From Simmondsia chinensis (taxonomy: Eukaryota > Streptophyta > Magnoliopsida > Caryophyllales > Simmondsiaceae): a stretch of 64,000 nt of DNA. Made by a program: the position numbers and the translations under genes. Positions 1-13,424 of the stretch are shown piece by piece (position 1 is the first letter of the stretch; each line of letters starts with the position of its first letter). The stretch covers positions 20,787,750 through 20,851,749 of the forward strand of contig JAGTTD010000001.1 of assembly GCA_018398585.1 (NCBI GenBank), in the 5' to 3' direction. Under the pieces are notes generated by a model. That model had not been told where the DNA came from. It saw only the letters and a program-made list of their open reading frames with translations, and did not search any database.

Positions 1-2363
1 CACGGTGTGTGATTGATTATACACCACTAATTACTTGAAGCACACCTATATAAGTTGATTTTACACCATAAAAACCTATCATACAATGTGTACGATTGAT
101 CATATACCACTAATTACTTGAAACACACCAATGTAAGTTGATTATACACCATTAAAACCTATCATACACGGTGTATAATTGATCATACACCACTAATTTC
201 GTGAAACACACCTAGATAAGATGATTTTGCACCATTAAAACCTATCATGCACTGTGTATGATTAATCATACACCATTAATTACTTGAAACACGCCTATAT
301 AAGTTGATTTCACTCCATTGAAACCTATTATGCACGGTGTATAATTAATCATACACCACTAATTACTTGAAACACGCCTATATAAGTTGATTTCACACCA
401 TTAAAACCTATTATGCACGGTTTACGATTGATCATACACCACTAATTACTTGAAACCTATCGTGCAAGTTGTATGACTGATCATGCACCTCTAATTACTT
501 GAAACAGACCTACACAAGTTGATTTCAGAACATTAAAACCAATCATACACGGTGTATGATTGATGATACACCACTAATTACTTGAAACATACCTATACAA
601 GTTGATTTTACCCTATTAAAACCTATCATACACGGTGCATGACAGATCATACACCACTAATTACTTGAAACACACCCATACAAGTTGATTTTACGCCATT
701 AAAAGCCATCACACACCGATTATGATTGATCGTACACCACTAATTTCTTGAAACACACCTGAACAAGATGATTTTACACCAGTAAAACCTATCTTACATA
801 GTGTATGATTGATCTTACACCTATAATTACTTGAAACACACATATACAAGTTGATTTCACACCATTAACTCCTATCATACGTGGTGTATGATTGATCATA
901 GACCACTAATTACATGAACACCCGTACAAGTTGATTTTACACCATTAAAACCTATCATACATGGTGTATGATAGATCATACACTGCTAATTACTTGAAAC
1001 ACACCCGAACAAGTTGATTTTACACCATTAAAACCTATCATACACGTTGTGTGATTGATCACACACCACTAATTACTTGAAACAAACCTATACAAGTTGA
1101 TTTCACATCATTAAATCCAATCATACATTGTGTATGATTGATCATACACCACTAATTACTTGAAACACGCCCATACAAGTTGATTTTACACCATTAAAAC
1201 CTACCACACACAGTGTATGACTGATCATACTCAACTAATTACATGAAACACACCAATACAAGTCAATTTTACACCATTAAAACCTATCGTACGTGGTGTA
1301 TGGTTGATCGCATACCTCTAATTTCTTGAAACACACCTAGACAAGATGATTTTACACCCTTAAAACCTATCATACACAGTGTATGATTGATCATACACCG
1401 CTAATTACTTAAAACACACATATAGAAGTTGATTTCACAACATTAAAACCAATCATACACGGTGTATGACTGATCATACACCACTAATTACTTGAAACAC
1501 ACCCATACGAATTGATTTTAAGCCATTAAAACCTATCATACACGGAGTGTGATTGATCGTGCGCCAGTAATTTCTTGAAACACACCTAAACAAGTTGATT
1601 TTACACCATTAAAACCTATCATACACGGTGTGTGATTGATCATACACCACTAATTACTTGAAACAAACCTCTACAAGTTGATTTCACATCATTAAATCCA
1701 ATCATACATTGTGTATGATTGATCATACACCACTAATTACTTGAAACACGCCCATACAAGTTGATTTTACACCATTAAAACCTACCATACACAGTGTATG
1801 ACTGATCATACACAACTAATTACTTGAAACACACCAATACAAGTCAATTTTACACCATAAATCCTATCGTACCTGGTGTATGATTGATCGTATACCACTA
1901 ATTTCTTGAAACACACCTAGACAAGATGATTTTACACCATTAAAACCAACCATGCACCGTGTATGCTTGATCATACACAGCTAATTACTTGAAACACACA
2001 TATAGAAGTTGATTTCACAACATTAAAACCAATCATACACGGTGTATGATTGATCATACACCACTAATTACTTGAAACACACCTATACAAGTTGACTTTA
2101 TGCCATTTAAACCTATGATACACGGTATATGACTGATCATACACCACTAATTACTTGAAACACACCTATACAAGTTGATTTCACACCCTTAAAACTAATC
2201 ATACACGGTGTGTGATTGATCATACACCACTAATTACTTGAAGCACACCTATATAAGTTGATTTTACACCATAAAAACCTATCATACACTGTGTACGATT
2301 AATCATATACCACTAATTACTTGAAACACACCAATATAAGTTGATTATACACCATTAAAACCT

Positions 2364-2393
2364 ATCATACACGGTGTATGATTGATCATACAC
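2364..2393. repeat. Representative alternating palindrome of the satellite monomer
   Basis: This is one clear instance of a motif present in most monomers. ATCATACAC (2364-2372), one base, GTGTATGAT (2374-2382), two bases, ATCATACAC (2385-2393). The central module is the exact reverse complement of both neighbours, so it can pair with the left copy (1-nt spacer) or the right copy (2-nt spacer), but not both. Confidence 0.95.
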
Positions 2394-5300
2394 CACTAAT
2401 TTTGTCAAACACACCTAGATAAGATGATTTTGCACTATTAAAACCTATCATACACTGTGTATGATTAATCATACACCATTAATTACTTGAAACACGCCTA
2501 TATAAGTTGATTTCACACCATCAAAACCTATTATGCACGGTGTTTTATTAATCATACCCCACTAATTACTTGAAACACGCCTATATAAGTTGATTTCACA
2601 CCATTAAAACCTATTATGCACGGTGTACGATTGATCATACACCACTAATTACTTGAAACCTATCGTGCACGTTGTATGACTGATCATGCACCTCTAATTA
2701 CTTCAAATAGACCTACACAAGTTGATTTCAGAACATTAAAACCAATCATACACAGTGTATGATTGATGATACACCACTAATTACTTGAAACATACCTATA
2801 CAAGTTGATTTCACCCCATTAAAACCTATCATGCACGGTGCATGACTGATCATACACCACTAATTACCTGAAACACACCCATACAAGTTGATTTTACGCC
2901 ATTAAAACCCATCACACACCGATTATGATGATCGTACACCACTAATTTCTTGAAACACACAAAAACAAGATGATTTTACACCATTAAAACCCATCTTACA
3001 CCTCTAATTACTTGAAACACACATATACAAGTTGATTTCACACCATTAACTCCTATCATACGTTGCGTATGATTGATCATACACCACTAATTACATGAAA
3101 CACACCCGTACAAGTTGATTTTACACCATTAAAACCTATCATACATGGTGTATGATAGATCATACACTGCTAATTGCTTGAAACACACCCAAACAAGTTG
3201 ATTTTACACCATTAAAACCAATCATACATGGTGTGTGATTGATCATACACCTCTAATTACTTGAAACAAACCTATACTAGTTGATTTCACATCATTAAAT
3301 CCGATCCTACATTGTTTAGGATTGATCATACACCCTTAATTACTTGAAACACACCCATACAAGTCGATTTTACACCATCAAAACCTACCATACATAGTGT
3401 ATGACTGATCATACACAACTAATTACTTGAAACACACCAATACAAGTTGATTTTACACCATTAAAACCTATCGTACATGGTGTATGATTGATCGTATACC
3501 ACTAATTTCTTGAAACACACCTAGACAAGATGATTTTACACCATTAAAACCAACCATGCACAGTGTATGATTGACCATACACCGCCAATTACTTGAAACA
3601 AACAGATAGAAGTTGATTTCACAACATTAAAACCAATCGTACACGGTGTATGATTGATCATACACCACTAGTTACTTGAAACACACCTATACAAGTTGAC
3701 TTTACGGCATTAAAACCTATCATACACTGTGTATGACTGATCATACACCACTAATTACTTAAAACACATCCACACAAATTGATTTTGTGCCATTAAAACC
3801 TATCATACAGGGAGTGTGATTGATCGTGCACCACTAATATCTTGAAACACACCTAAACAAGATGATTTTACACCCTTAAAACCTATCATACACAGTGTAT
3901 GATTGATCTTACACCGCTAATTACTTGAAACACACATATACAAGTTGATTTCACACCATTAAAACCAATCGTACGCAGTGTGTTATTGATCATACACAAC
4001 TAATTACTTGAAAGACACCAATACAGGTCGATTTTACACCATTAAAACCAATCATATACGGTGTATGATTGATCATACACCCCTAATTTCGTGAAACACA
4101 CCTAGATATGATGATTTTACACCATTAAAGCCTGGCATACACTATGTATGATTAATCATACACCACTAATTACTTGAAACACGCCTATATAAGTTGATTT
4201 CACAACATTAAAACCTATTATGCACGGTGTATGATTGAACATACACCACTAATTACTTGAAACACACCTATACAAGTTGTTTTCAGACCCTTAAAACAAG
4301 TCATACACGGTGTGTGATTGATCATACACCACTAATTACTTGAAGCACACCTATTTAAGTGGATTTTACACCATTAAAACCCATCATACACTGTGTATGA
4401 TTGATCATACACCACTAATTACTTGGAACACACCAATACAAGTTGATTATACACCATTAAAACCTATCATACACGGTGTATGATTGATCACACAACCCTA
4501 ATTTCTTGAAACACACCTGGATAAGATGATTTTACACCATTAAAGCCTGGCATACACTGTGTATGATTAATCATACACCACTAATTACTTGAAACACGCC
4601 TATATAAGTTGATTTCACATCATTAAAATCTATTATGCACGGTGTATGATTGAACATACGCCACTAATTACTTGAAACACACCTATACAAGTTGATTTCA
4701 CACACTTAAAACCAATCATACACAGTGTGTGATTGATCATACGCCACTAATTACTTGAAGCACACCTATATAAGTTGATTTTACACCATTAAAACCTATC
4801 ATACACGGTTTGTGATTGATCATACACCACTAATTACTGGAAACACACCAATACAAGTGGATTATACACCATTAAAACCTATCATACACCACTAATTTCG
4901 TGAAACACGCCTAGATAAGATGATTTTGCACCATTAAAACCTATCATACACTGTGTATGATTAATCATACACCATTAATTACTTGAAACACGCCTATATA
5001 AGTTGATTTCACTCCATTAAAACCTATTATGCAAGGTGTATGATTAATCATACCCCACTAATTACTTGAAACACTCCTATATAAGTTGATTTCACACCAT
5101 TAAAACCTATTATGCGCGGTGTACGATTGATCATACACCACTAATTACTTGAAACCTATCGTGCAAGTTGTATGACTGATCATGCACCTCTAATTACTTG
5201 AAACAGACCTACAGAAGTTGATTTTAGAACATTAAAACCAATCATACACGGTGTATGATTGATGATACACCACTAATTACTTGAAACTTACCTATACAAG

Positions 5301-8300
5301 TTGATTTTACCCCATTAAAACCTATCATACACGGTGCATGACAGATCATACACCACTAATTACTTGAAATACACCCATACAAGTTGATTTTACGCCATTA
5401 AAACCCATCACACACCGATTATGATTGATTGTACACCACTAATTTCTTGAAACACACCTAAACAAGATGAATTTACACCATTAAAACCTATCTTACATAG
5501 TGTATGATTGATCTTACACCTCTAATTACTTGGAACACACATATACAAGTTGATTTCACACCATTAACTCCTATCATACGTGGTGTATGATTGATCATAC
5601 ACCACTAATTACATGAAACACACCCGTACAAGTTGATTTTACACCATTAAAACCTATCATACATGGTGTATGATAGCTCATACACTGCTAATTACTTGAA
5701 ACACACCCGAACAAGTTGATTTTACACAATTAAAACCTATCATACACGGTGTGTGATTGATCATACACCACTAATTACTTGAAACAAACCTATACAAGTT
5801 GATTTCACATCATTAAATCCAATCATACATTGTGTATGATTGATCATACACCACTAATTACGTGAAACACGCCCATACAAGTTGAATTTACACCATTAAA
5901 ACCTTCCATACACAGTGTATGACTGATCATACTCAACTAATTACTTGAAACACACCAATACAAGTCAATTTTACACCATTAAAACCTATCGTACGTGGTG
6001 TATGATTGATCGTGTACCACTAATTTCTTGAAACACACCCAGACAAGATGACTTGACACCATTAAAACCAACCATGCACAGTGTATGATTGATCATACAC
6101 CGCTAATTACCTGAAACACACTTATAGAAGTTGATTTCACAACATTAAAACCAATCATACACAGTGTATGATTGATCATACACTACTAATTACTTGAAAC
6201 ACACCTATACAAGTTGACTTTACGCCATTAAAACCTATGATACACAGTGTATGACAGATCATATACCACTAATTACTTGAAACACACCCATACAAATTGA
6301 TTTTAGGCCATTAAAACCTATCATACACGGAGTGTGATTGATCGTGCACCACTAATTTCTTGAAACACACCTAAACAAGATGATTTTACACCCTTAAAAC
6401 CTATCATACACAGTGTATGATTGATCTTACACCGCTAATTACTTGAAACACACATATACAAGTTGATTTCACACCATTAAAACCAATTATACGCAGTGTG
6501 TTATTGATCATACACAACTAATTACTTGAAAGACACCAATACAGGTTGATTTTACGCCATTAAAACCAATCATACACGGTGTATGATTGATCATACACCC
6601 CTAATTTCTTGAAACACGCCTAGATAAGATGATTTTACACCATTAAAGCCTGGCATACACAGTGTATGATTAATCATACACCACTAATTACTTGAAACAC
6701 GCCTATATAAGTTGATTTCACAACATTAAAACCTATTATGCACGGTGTATGATTGAACATACACCACTAATTACTTGAAACACACCTATACAAGTTGTTT
6801 TCAGACCCTTAAAACAAGTCATACACGTTGTGTGATTGATCATACACCACTAATTACTTGAAGCACACCTATTTAAGTTGATTTTACACCATTAAAACCT
6901 ATCATACACTGTGTATGATTGATCATACACCACTAATTACTTGGAACACACCAATATAAGTTGATTATACACCATTAAAACCTATCATACACGGTGTATG
7001 ATTGATCATACACCCCTAATTTCTTGAAACGCACCTGGATAAGATGATTTTACACCATTAAAGCCTGGCATACACTGTGTATGATTAATCATACACCACT
7101 AATTACTTGATACACGCCTTTATAAGTTGATTTCACATCATTAAAACCTATTATGCACGGTGTATGATTGAACGTACGCCACTAATTACTTGAAACATAC
7201 CTATACAAGTAGTTTTCACACACTTAAAAACAATCATACACGGTGTGTTATTGATCATACGCCACTAATTACATGAAGCACACCTATACAAGTCGATTTT
7301 ACACCATTAAAACCTATCATACACAGTGTGCGATTGATCATACACCACTAATTACTTGAAACACACCAATACAAGTTGATTATACACCATTAAAACCTAT
7401 CATGCACGGTGTATGATTAATCATACACCACTAATTACTTGAAACACACCTATATAAGTTGATTACACACCATTAAAACCTATTATGCACGGTATACGAT
7501 TGATCATACACCACTAATTACTTGAAACCTATCGTGCAAGTTGTATGACTGATCATGCACCTCTAATTACTTGAAACAGACCTACACTAGTTGATTTCAG
7601 AACATTAAAACCAATCATACACGGTGTATGATTGATGATACACCACTAATTACTTGAAACATACATGTACAAGTTGATTTTACCCCATTAAAACCTATCA
7701 TACACGGTGCATGACAGATCATACACCACTAATTACTTGAAACACGCCCATACAAGTTGATTTTACGCCATTAAAACCCATCCCACACCTATTATGATTG
7801 ATTGTACACCACTAATTTCTTGAAACACACCTAAACAAGATGATTTTACACCATTAAAACCTATCTTACATAGTGTATGATTGATCTTACACCTCTAATT
7901 ACTTGGAACACACATATACAAGTTGATTTCACACCATTAACTCCTATCATACGTGGTGTATGATTGATCATACACCACTAATTACATGAAACACACCCGT
8001 ACAAGTTGATTTTACACCATTAAAACCTATCATACATGGTGCATGATAGATCATACACTGCTAATTACTTGAAACACACCCGAACAAGTTGAATTTACAC
8101 AATTAAAACCTATCATACACGGTGTGTGATTGATCATACACCACTAATTACTTGAAACAAACCTATACAAGTTGATTTCACATCATTAAATCCAATCATA
8201 CATTGTGTATGATTGATCATACACCACTAATTACTTGAAACACACCCATACAAGTTGATTTTACACCATTAAAACCTACCATACACAGTGTACGACTGAT

Positions 8301-9030
8301 CATACTCAACTAATTACTTGAAACACACCAATACAAGTCAATTTTACACCATTAAAACGTATCGTACGTGGTGTATGATTGATCGTAGACCACTAATTTC
8401 TTGAAACACGCCTAGACAAGATGATTTTACACCATTAAAACCAACCATGCACAGTGTATGATTGATCATACACCGCTAATTACTTGAAACACACATATAG
8501 AAGTTGATTTCACAACATTAAAACCAACCATACACGGTGTATGATTGATTATACACCACTAATTACTTGAAACACACCTATACAAGTTGACTTTACGCCA
8601 TTAAAACCTATGATACACAGTGTATGACAGATCATACACCACAAATTACTTGAAACACACCCATACAAATTGATTTTATGCCATTAAAACCTATCATACA
8701 CGGAGTGTGATTGATCTTGCACCACTAATTTCTTGAAACACACCTAAACAAGATGATTTTACACCCCTAAAACCTATCATACACAGTGTATGATTGATCT
8801 TACACCGCTAATTACTTGAAACACACATATACCAGTTGATTTCACACCATTAAAACCAATCATACGCAGTGTGTTATTGATCATACACAACTAATAACTT
8901 GAAAGACACCAATACAGGTTGATTTTACACCATTAAAACCAATCATACAAGGTGTATGACTGATCATACACCCCTAATTTCTTGAAACACACCTATATAA
9001 GATGATTTTACACCATTAAAGCCTGGCATA

Positions 9031-9078
9031 CACTGTGTATGATTAATCATACACTGTGTATGATTAAACATACACCAC
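9031..9078. repeat. Local 22-bp duplication of the palindromic box
   Basis: The CACTGTGTATGATTAATCATA segment is duplicated in tandem at this position only, once followed by a second CACTGTG box and once by ACCACTAATT. It looks like a slippage or hairpin-associated duplication inside one monomer. Confidence 0.8.
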
Positions 9079-11337
9079 TAATTACTTGAAACACGCCTAT
9101 ATAAGTTGATTTCACAACATTAATACCTATTATGCACGGTGTATGATTGAACATACACCACTAATTACTTGAAACACACCTATACAAGTTGTTTTCAGAC
9201 CCTTAAAACAAGTCATACACGGTGTGTGATAGATCATACACCACTAATTACTTGAAGCACACCTATTTAAGTTGATTTTACACCATTAAAACCTATCATA
9301 CACTGTGTTTGATTGATCATACACCACTAATTACTTGAAACACACCAATACAAGTTGATTATACACCATTAAAACCTATCATACACGGTGTATGATTGAT
9401 CATACACCCCTAATTTCTTGAAACGCACCTAGATAAGATGATTTTACACCATTAAAGCCTGGCATGCAATGTGTATGATTAATCATACACCACTAATTAC
9501 TTGAAACACGCCTATATAAGTTGATTTCACATCATTAAAACCTATTATGCATGGTGTATGATTGAACATACGCCACTAATTACTTGAACCACACCTATAC
9601 AAGTTGTTTTCACACACTTAAAACCAATCATACACTGTGTGTGATTGATCATACGCCACTAATTACTTGAAGCACACCTATATAAGTTGATTTTACACCA
9701 TTAAAACTTATCATACACGGTGTGCGATTGATCATACACCACTAATTACTTGAAACACACCAATACAAGTTGATGATACACCATTAAAACCTATCATAAA
9801 CCGTGTATGATTGATCATACACCACTAATTTCGTGAAACGCACCTAGATAAGATGATTTTGCACCATTAAAACCTATCATACACTGTGTATGATTAATCA
9901 TACACCATTAATTACTTGAAACACGCCTATATAAGTTGATTTCACTCCATTAAAACCTATTATGCACGGTGTATGATTAATCATACACCACTAATTACTT
10001 GAAACACGCCTATATAAGTTGATTTCACACCATTAAAACCTATTATGCACGGTGTACGATTGATCATACACCACTAATTACTTGAAACCTATCGTGCATG
10101 TTGTATGACTGATCATGCACCTCTAATTACTTGAAACAGACCTACACAAGTTGATTTTAGAACATTAAAACCAATCATACACGGTGTATGATTGATGATA
10201 CACCACTAATTACTTGAAACATACCTATACAAGTTGATTTTACCCCATTAAAACCTATCATACACTATGCATGACAGATCATACACCACTAATTACTTGA
10301 AACACACCCATACAAGTTGATTTTACGCCATTAAAACCCATCACACACCGATTATGATTGATCGTACACCCCTAATTTCTTGAAACACACCTAAACAAGA
10401 TGATTTTACACCATTAAAACCTATCTTACATAGTGTATGATTGATCTTACACCTCTAATTACTTGAAACACACATATACAAGTTGATTTCACACCATTAG
10501 CTCCTATCATACATGGTGTATGATTGATCATACACCACTAATTACGTGAAACACACCCGTACAAGTTGATTTTACACCATTAAAACCTATCATACATGGT
10601 GTATGATAGATCATACACTGCTAATTAATTGAAACACACCAGAACAAGTTGATTTTGCACCATTAAAACCTATCATACACGGTGTGTGATTGATCATACA
10701 CCACTAATGACTTGAAACAAACCTATACAAGTTGATTTCACATCATTAAATCCAATCATACATGGTGTATGATTGATCATACACCACTAATTACTTGAAA
10801 CACGCCCATACAAGTTGATTGTACACCATTAAAACCTACCATACACAGTGTATGACTGATCATACTCAACTAATTACTTGAAACGCACCAATACAAGTCA
10901 ATTTTACACCATTAAAACCTATCGTACGTGGTATATGATTGATCGTATACCACTAATTTCTTGAAACACACCTAGACAAGATGATTTTACACCATTAAAA
11001 CCAACCATGCACAGTGTATGATTGATCATACACCGCTAATTACTTGAGACACACATATAGAAGTTGATTTCACAACATTAAAACCAATCATACACGGTGT
11101 ATGATTGATCATACACCACTAATTACTTGAAACACACCTATACAAGTTGACTTTACGCCATTAAAACCTATGATACACAGTGTATGACAGATCATACACC
11201 ACTAATTACTTGAAACACACCCATACAAATTGATTTTATGCCATTAAAACCTATCATACACGGAGTGTGATTGATCGTGCACCACTAATTTCTTGAAACA
11301 CAACTAAACAAGATGATTTTACACCCTTAAAACCTAA

Positions 11338-11583
11338 AATTGTTGATACACTTGTGAAGAATGCGGTCCATAGAGCATGTCCTTTAGTTGCTTGGATGTA
11401 GTGATCAAGGCCCAAAAATGACCCGGTGAATACAAAAATTATACCAGGGGGACATTTTGTAACCTGGTCCCCTTTTCTTTGGACTTTTTTTTTTATTATG
11501 TTATTGGACATTAAATGATCTAATGTCCTTTGTATGGGTTATCTTTTCAATGAAATTTCCAATTATCAAAAAAAAAAAAAAAG
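11338..11583 (+). other. Possible retroposed 3' end with poly-A tail
   Basis: The sequence just beyond the satellite has no satellite similarity. It ends in TTCAATGAAATTTCC followed by an A run (about 11569-11582), a layout seen at 3' ends of plant LINEs and retroposed transcripts. A T-rich run lies near 11487-11496. I could not identify a coding domain on either strand or a target-site duplication, so the identity is uncertain. If it is a LINE tail, the element is strongly 5'-truncated. Confidence 0.3.
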
Positions 11584-11825
11584 GTCATATGGGTTAGGTT
11601 TGGGTGTATCCATTCGGGTTTTGGGTCATTTCAGGTTTATAATAAAGTTGGGTCGGGCCGGGCTTGGGTTGACCAATTCAGGCTCAAGTCACTTTTGGGT
11701 TTTAACTTTACTCGAGTTAGGCTGGGTCTGGGTCAAGTTATTTCTGGTTTAGGTCATTTTAATTTCGTATGGTCTTGGATTTGAGTCAATCTTGGGTCGT
11801 GCTGTACGGGCTTCGAGTCATCATA
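11584..11825 (+). repeat. GGGT/GGGTC-rich low-complexity tract
   Basis: Repeated GGGTT, GGGTC and GGTT words recur irregularly (for example GGGTTTTGGGTCATTTCAGG and GGGTCGGGCCGGGCTTGGG). The strand is strongly G-biased. The open frame over it encodes only low-complexity residues and is not a gene. Confidence 0.7.
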
Positions 11826-12562
11826 ATCATACTATTTGGAACATTGGTAGCATGAATCATTTACAAAATATAAATTATACTCCAAATAATTTATATTTTC
11901 ACCAACATATCTATTCTGTGATCAATATAGATGCTCAATAATCTTTTGTGATATTTAACTGTACTATTGATAAGTAACAACTCTCATTGAATTTGAGGAC
12001 CATGGGTTAATTTGAGTTTCAAGGCAGACTGGGTTTTGGGTTTGGGGTTTCAATTGGAAATTAGAATTCCTTAAATTTCATAATAGATGAGGCACATGTT
12101 TAGGTCCCATAGTTTTTTTTTCCTTCTAGTTGAGAATGGTTTTCCTTGTAAATTTTGGTGTCTTGTTTCTCTTTTTTTTGTTGCTAATTTATGGTATTAT
12201 TTATGCTTCATCGTGATTTTTCGCACACAGTATTCCCGTGGGCATCAAAATGACAAAACGAGAGGGGTAATTGTGAGTGTCCAGTTCCCTCATAGATCTT
12301 TGTCCTCTTTCTGTTTGGTGAGTTATCGGCTCTAGAATGAGGTACCCTCATAGACCTTTGACCTCTTTCGTTATTATTCACTATATTATCATATTTTACA
12401 TATGTTATCATTATAGTTAAATTATTTAATTTTATGTAAAAAAAATGCTAGCATGGTGAATAATAATGATGATATATACAAGTCATTTTGATGTTTTAAC
12501 AAAAAATTAATGGATATTTAAATGATAAATAGTCAAACAAACACATTTAAATATTAAATAAC
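11826..12562. other. AT-rich non-coding stretch
   Basis: I find no gene or transposon domain here. The only structure noted is an imperfect direct repeat, CCTCATAGATCTTTGTCCTC near 12290 and CCTCATAGACCTTTGACCTC near 12347. Confidence 0.5.
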
Positions 12563-12947
12563 GGGTTATTTATGCCAAAGGTCCTTGTACTTTGTCCACT
12601 ATGTCAATTTAGTCCTTGTTGTTTTAATTGTGTCAATTTAGTTTCTGTACAATTCAAAATGTATCAATTTGGTCCTTAGAGAAAATTTTATTGTGAGTTT
12701 TTGATGAAATTTTAATGGTCCACCATGAATTGGACTAAATTGAGTAAATAGATGAATTTATAATAAGTTACTTGATTCTAACATAATTGCATGGTTTAAA
12801 ATTACATCATTAACATAACTTAAATTTGACCAAAAGACTAAATTGATACATTTTGAATTGTTCAGGGACTAAATGGACACAATTAAAAGTAGAATGGCCA
12901 AATTGACACAATGACCAAAGTACATGTACCATTGGCGTAAATAACCC
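12563..12947. mobile_element. Foldback/MITE-like TIR element, 385 bp
   Basis: Both ends are inverted copies over more than 100 bp. The left end begins GGGTTATTTATGCCAAAGGT and the right end is the complement of a near-identical sequence. Shared blocks include TGTCAATTTAGTCC-type and TTCAAAATGTATCAATTT motifs. Only about 130 bp separate the arms and nothing is coded, so it is non-autonomous. Flanking nonamers (TTAAATAAC and TAAAATTAT) match at 6 of 9 positions, a weak hint of a Mutator-type 9-bp duplication; a TAA duplication of PIF/Harbinger type is also possible. Superfamily unresolved. Confidence 0.8.
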
Positions 12948-13020
12948 TAAAATTATTTTATAAATAATTAAAATTTTAAATAATTTTTTTATGTAATATA
13001 AATTTTAAAATTGAAAAAAA

Positions 13021-13125
13021 CCCACACCCTCACCCTCACCCTCACCCTCACACTCACACTCACACTCACACTCACACTCACACTCACACACTCTCCCTCT
13101 CCCTCTCCCTCTTCCTCTCCCTCAA
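13021..13125. repeat. CACCCT / CACACT / CTCCCT microsatellite
   Basis: A compound hexamer array: CACCCT units, then CACACT units, then CTCCCT units. Each block differs by one base from the last, suggesting stepwise slippage. It is pure pyrimidine plus A on this strand. It is not the plant telomere heptamer. Confidence 0.95.
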
Positions 13126-13424
13126 CCCCTTCAACAAGTTAATACAAAGTAGTCAAGTTGATAAAGATTTTACCATCAAGAGTACTTGTCCTTTGGATAG
13201 GATGACCCACATCGATAACGATTATTTAATGTATTAAATGTAATTAGTTCATACATAAATAATTAGTATTACCAAAAGCATTGAGGATATTAATTAGTTT
13301 GCATTATTGTAAAGACATTTAATACGATAAATTTGAGACCATGAAAAGAAAATAAAGCATTTCAATTAGTTTAGGGATTGTTATTATCAAGGTAAATTAG
13401 AGCAATAATGTGACTTAAAAAAAA

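Larger units (their letters stand above)
1..11337. repeat. 83-bp tandem satellite array
   Basis: The array is head-to-tail; the CACGGTG-type landmark recurs at 1, 84, 167 and 250, giving an 83-bp period. It starts before the left window edge and ends abruptly near 11337, where the conserved AAAACCTA run passes into unrelated sequence. About 135 monomers are present. Each carries a conserved ACCACTAATTACTTGAAAC core, a variable CACACCTATACAAGTTGATT part and a palindromic box. Some monomers are of a second subtype (TTTCTTGAAAC with CAAGATGATT). Short reading frames inside it are chance. Array length, short period and retrotransposon-rich flanks suit pericentromeric or centromeric heterochromatin; that location is inference. 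Confidence 0.98.
1..11337. repeat. Higher-order repeat organisation of the satellite
   Basis: Diagnostic monomers recur in fixed order. A monomer containing CCGATTATG (CCTATTATG in one copy) lies at 716, 2919, 5415, 7788 and 10348. A truncated monomer lacking about 38 bp (CTTGAAACCTATCGTG) lies near 450, 2652, 5150, 7521 and 10081. Both markers give spacings of about 2.2, 2.5, 2.4 and 2.56 kb. Taking the TTGAAGCACACC monomer as start, units begin at about 1, 2204, 4721, 7239 and 9633. The first unit is shorter; later ones carry an extra block of about 0.3-0.4 kb, including a second GAAGCACACCTATTTAAG monomer (4305, 6829, 9225). Confidence 0.9.

Noticed and set aside
1..11337. CRISPR-like array of palindromic repeats
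   Set aside because: Repeats are contiguous 83-bp monomers without unique spacers, in clearly plant DNA.
11254..12411. Small open frames on both strands
   Set aside because: Low-complexity or satellite-derived translations, no family resemblance, overlapping on opposite strands.
13021..13125. Interstitial telomere repeat
   Set aside because: The units are CACCCT, CACACT and CTCCCT; the plant CCCTAAA heptamer is absent.
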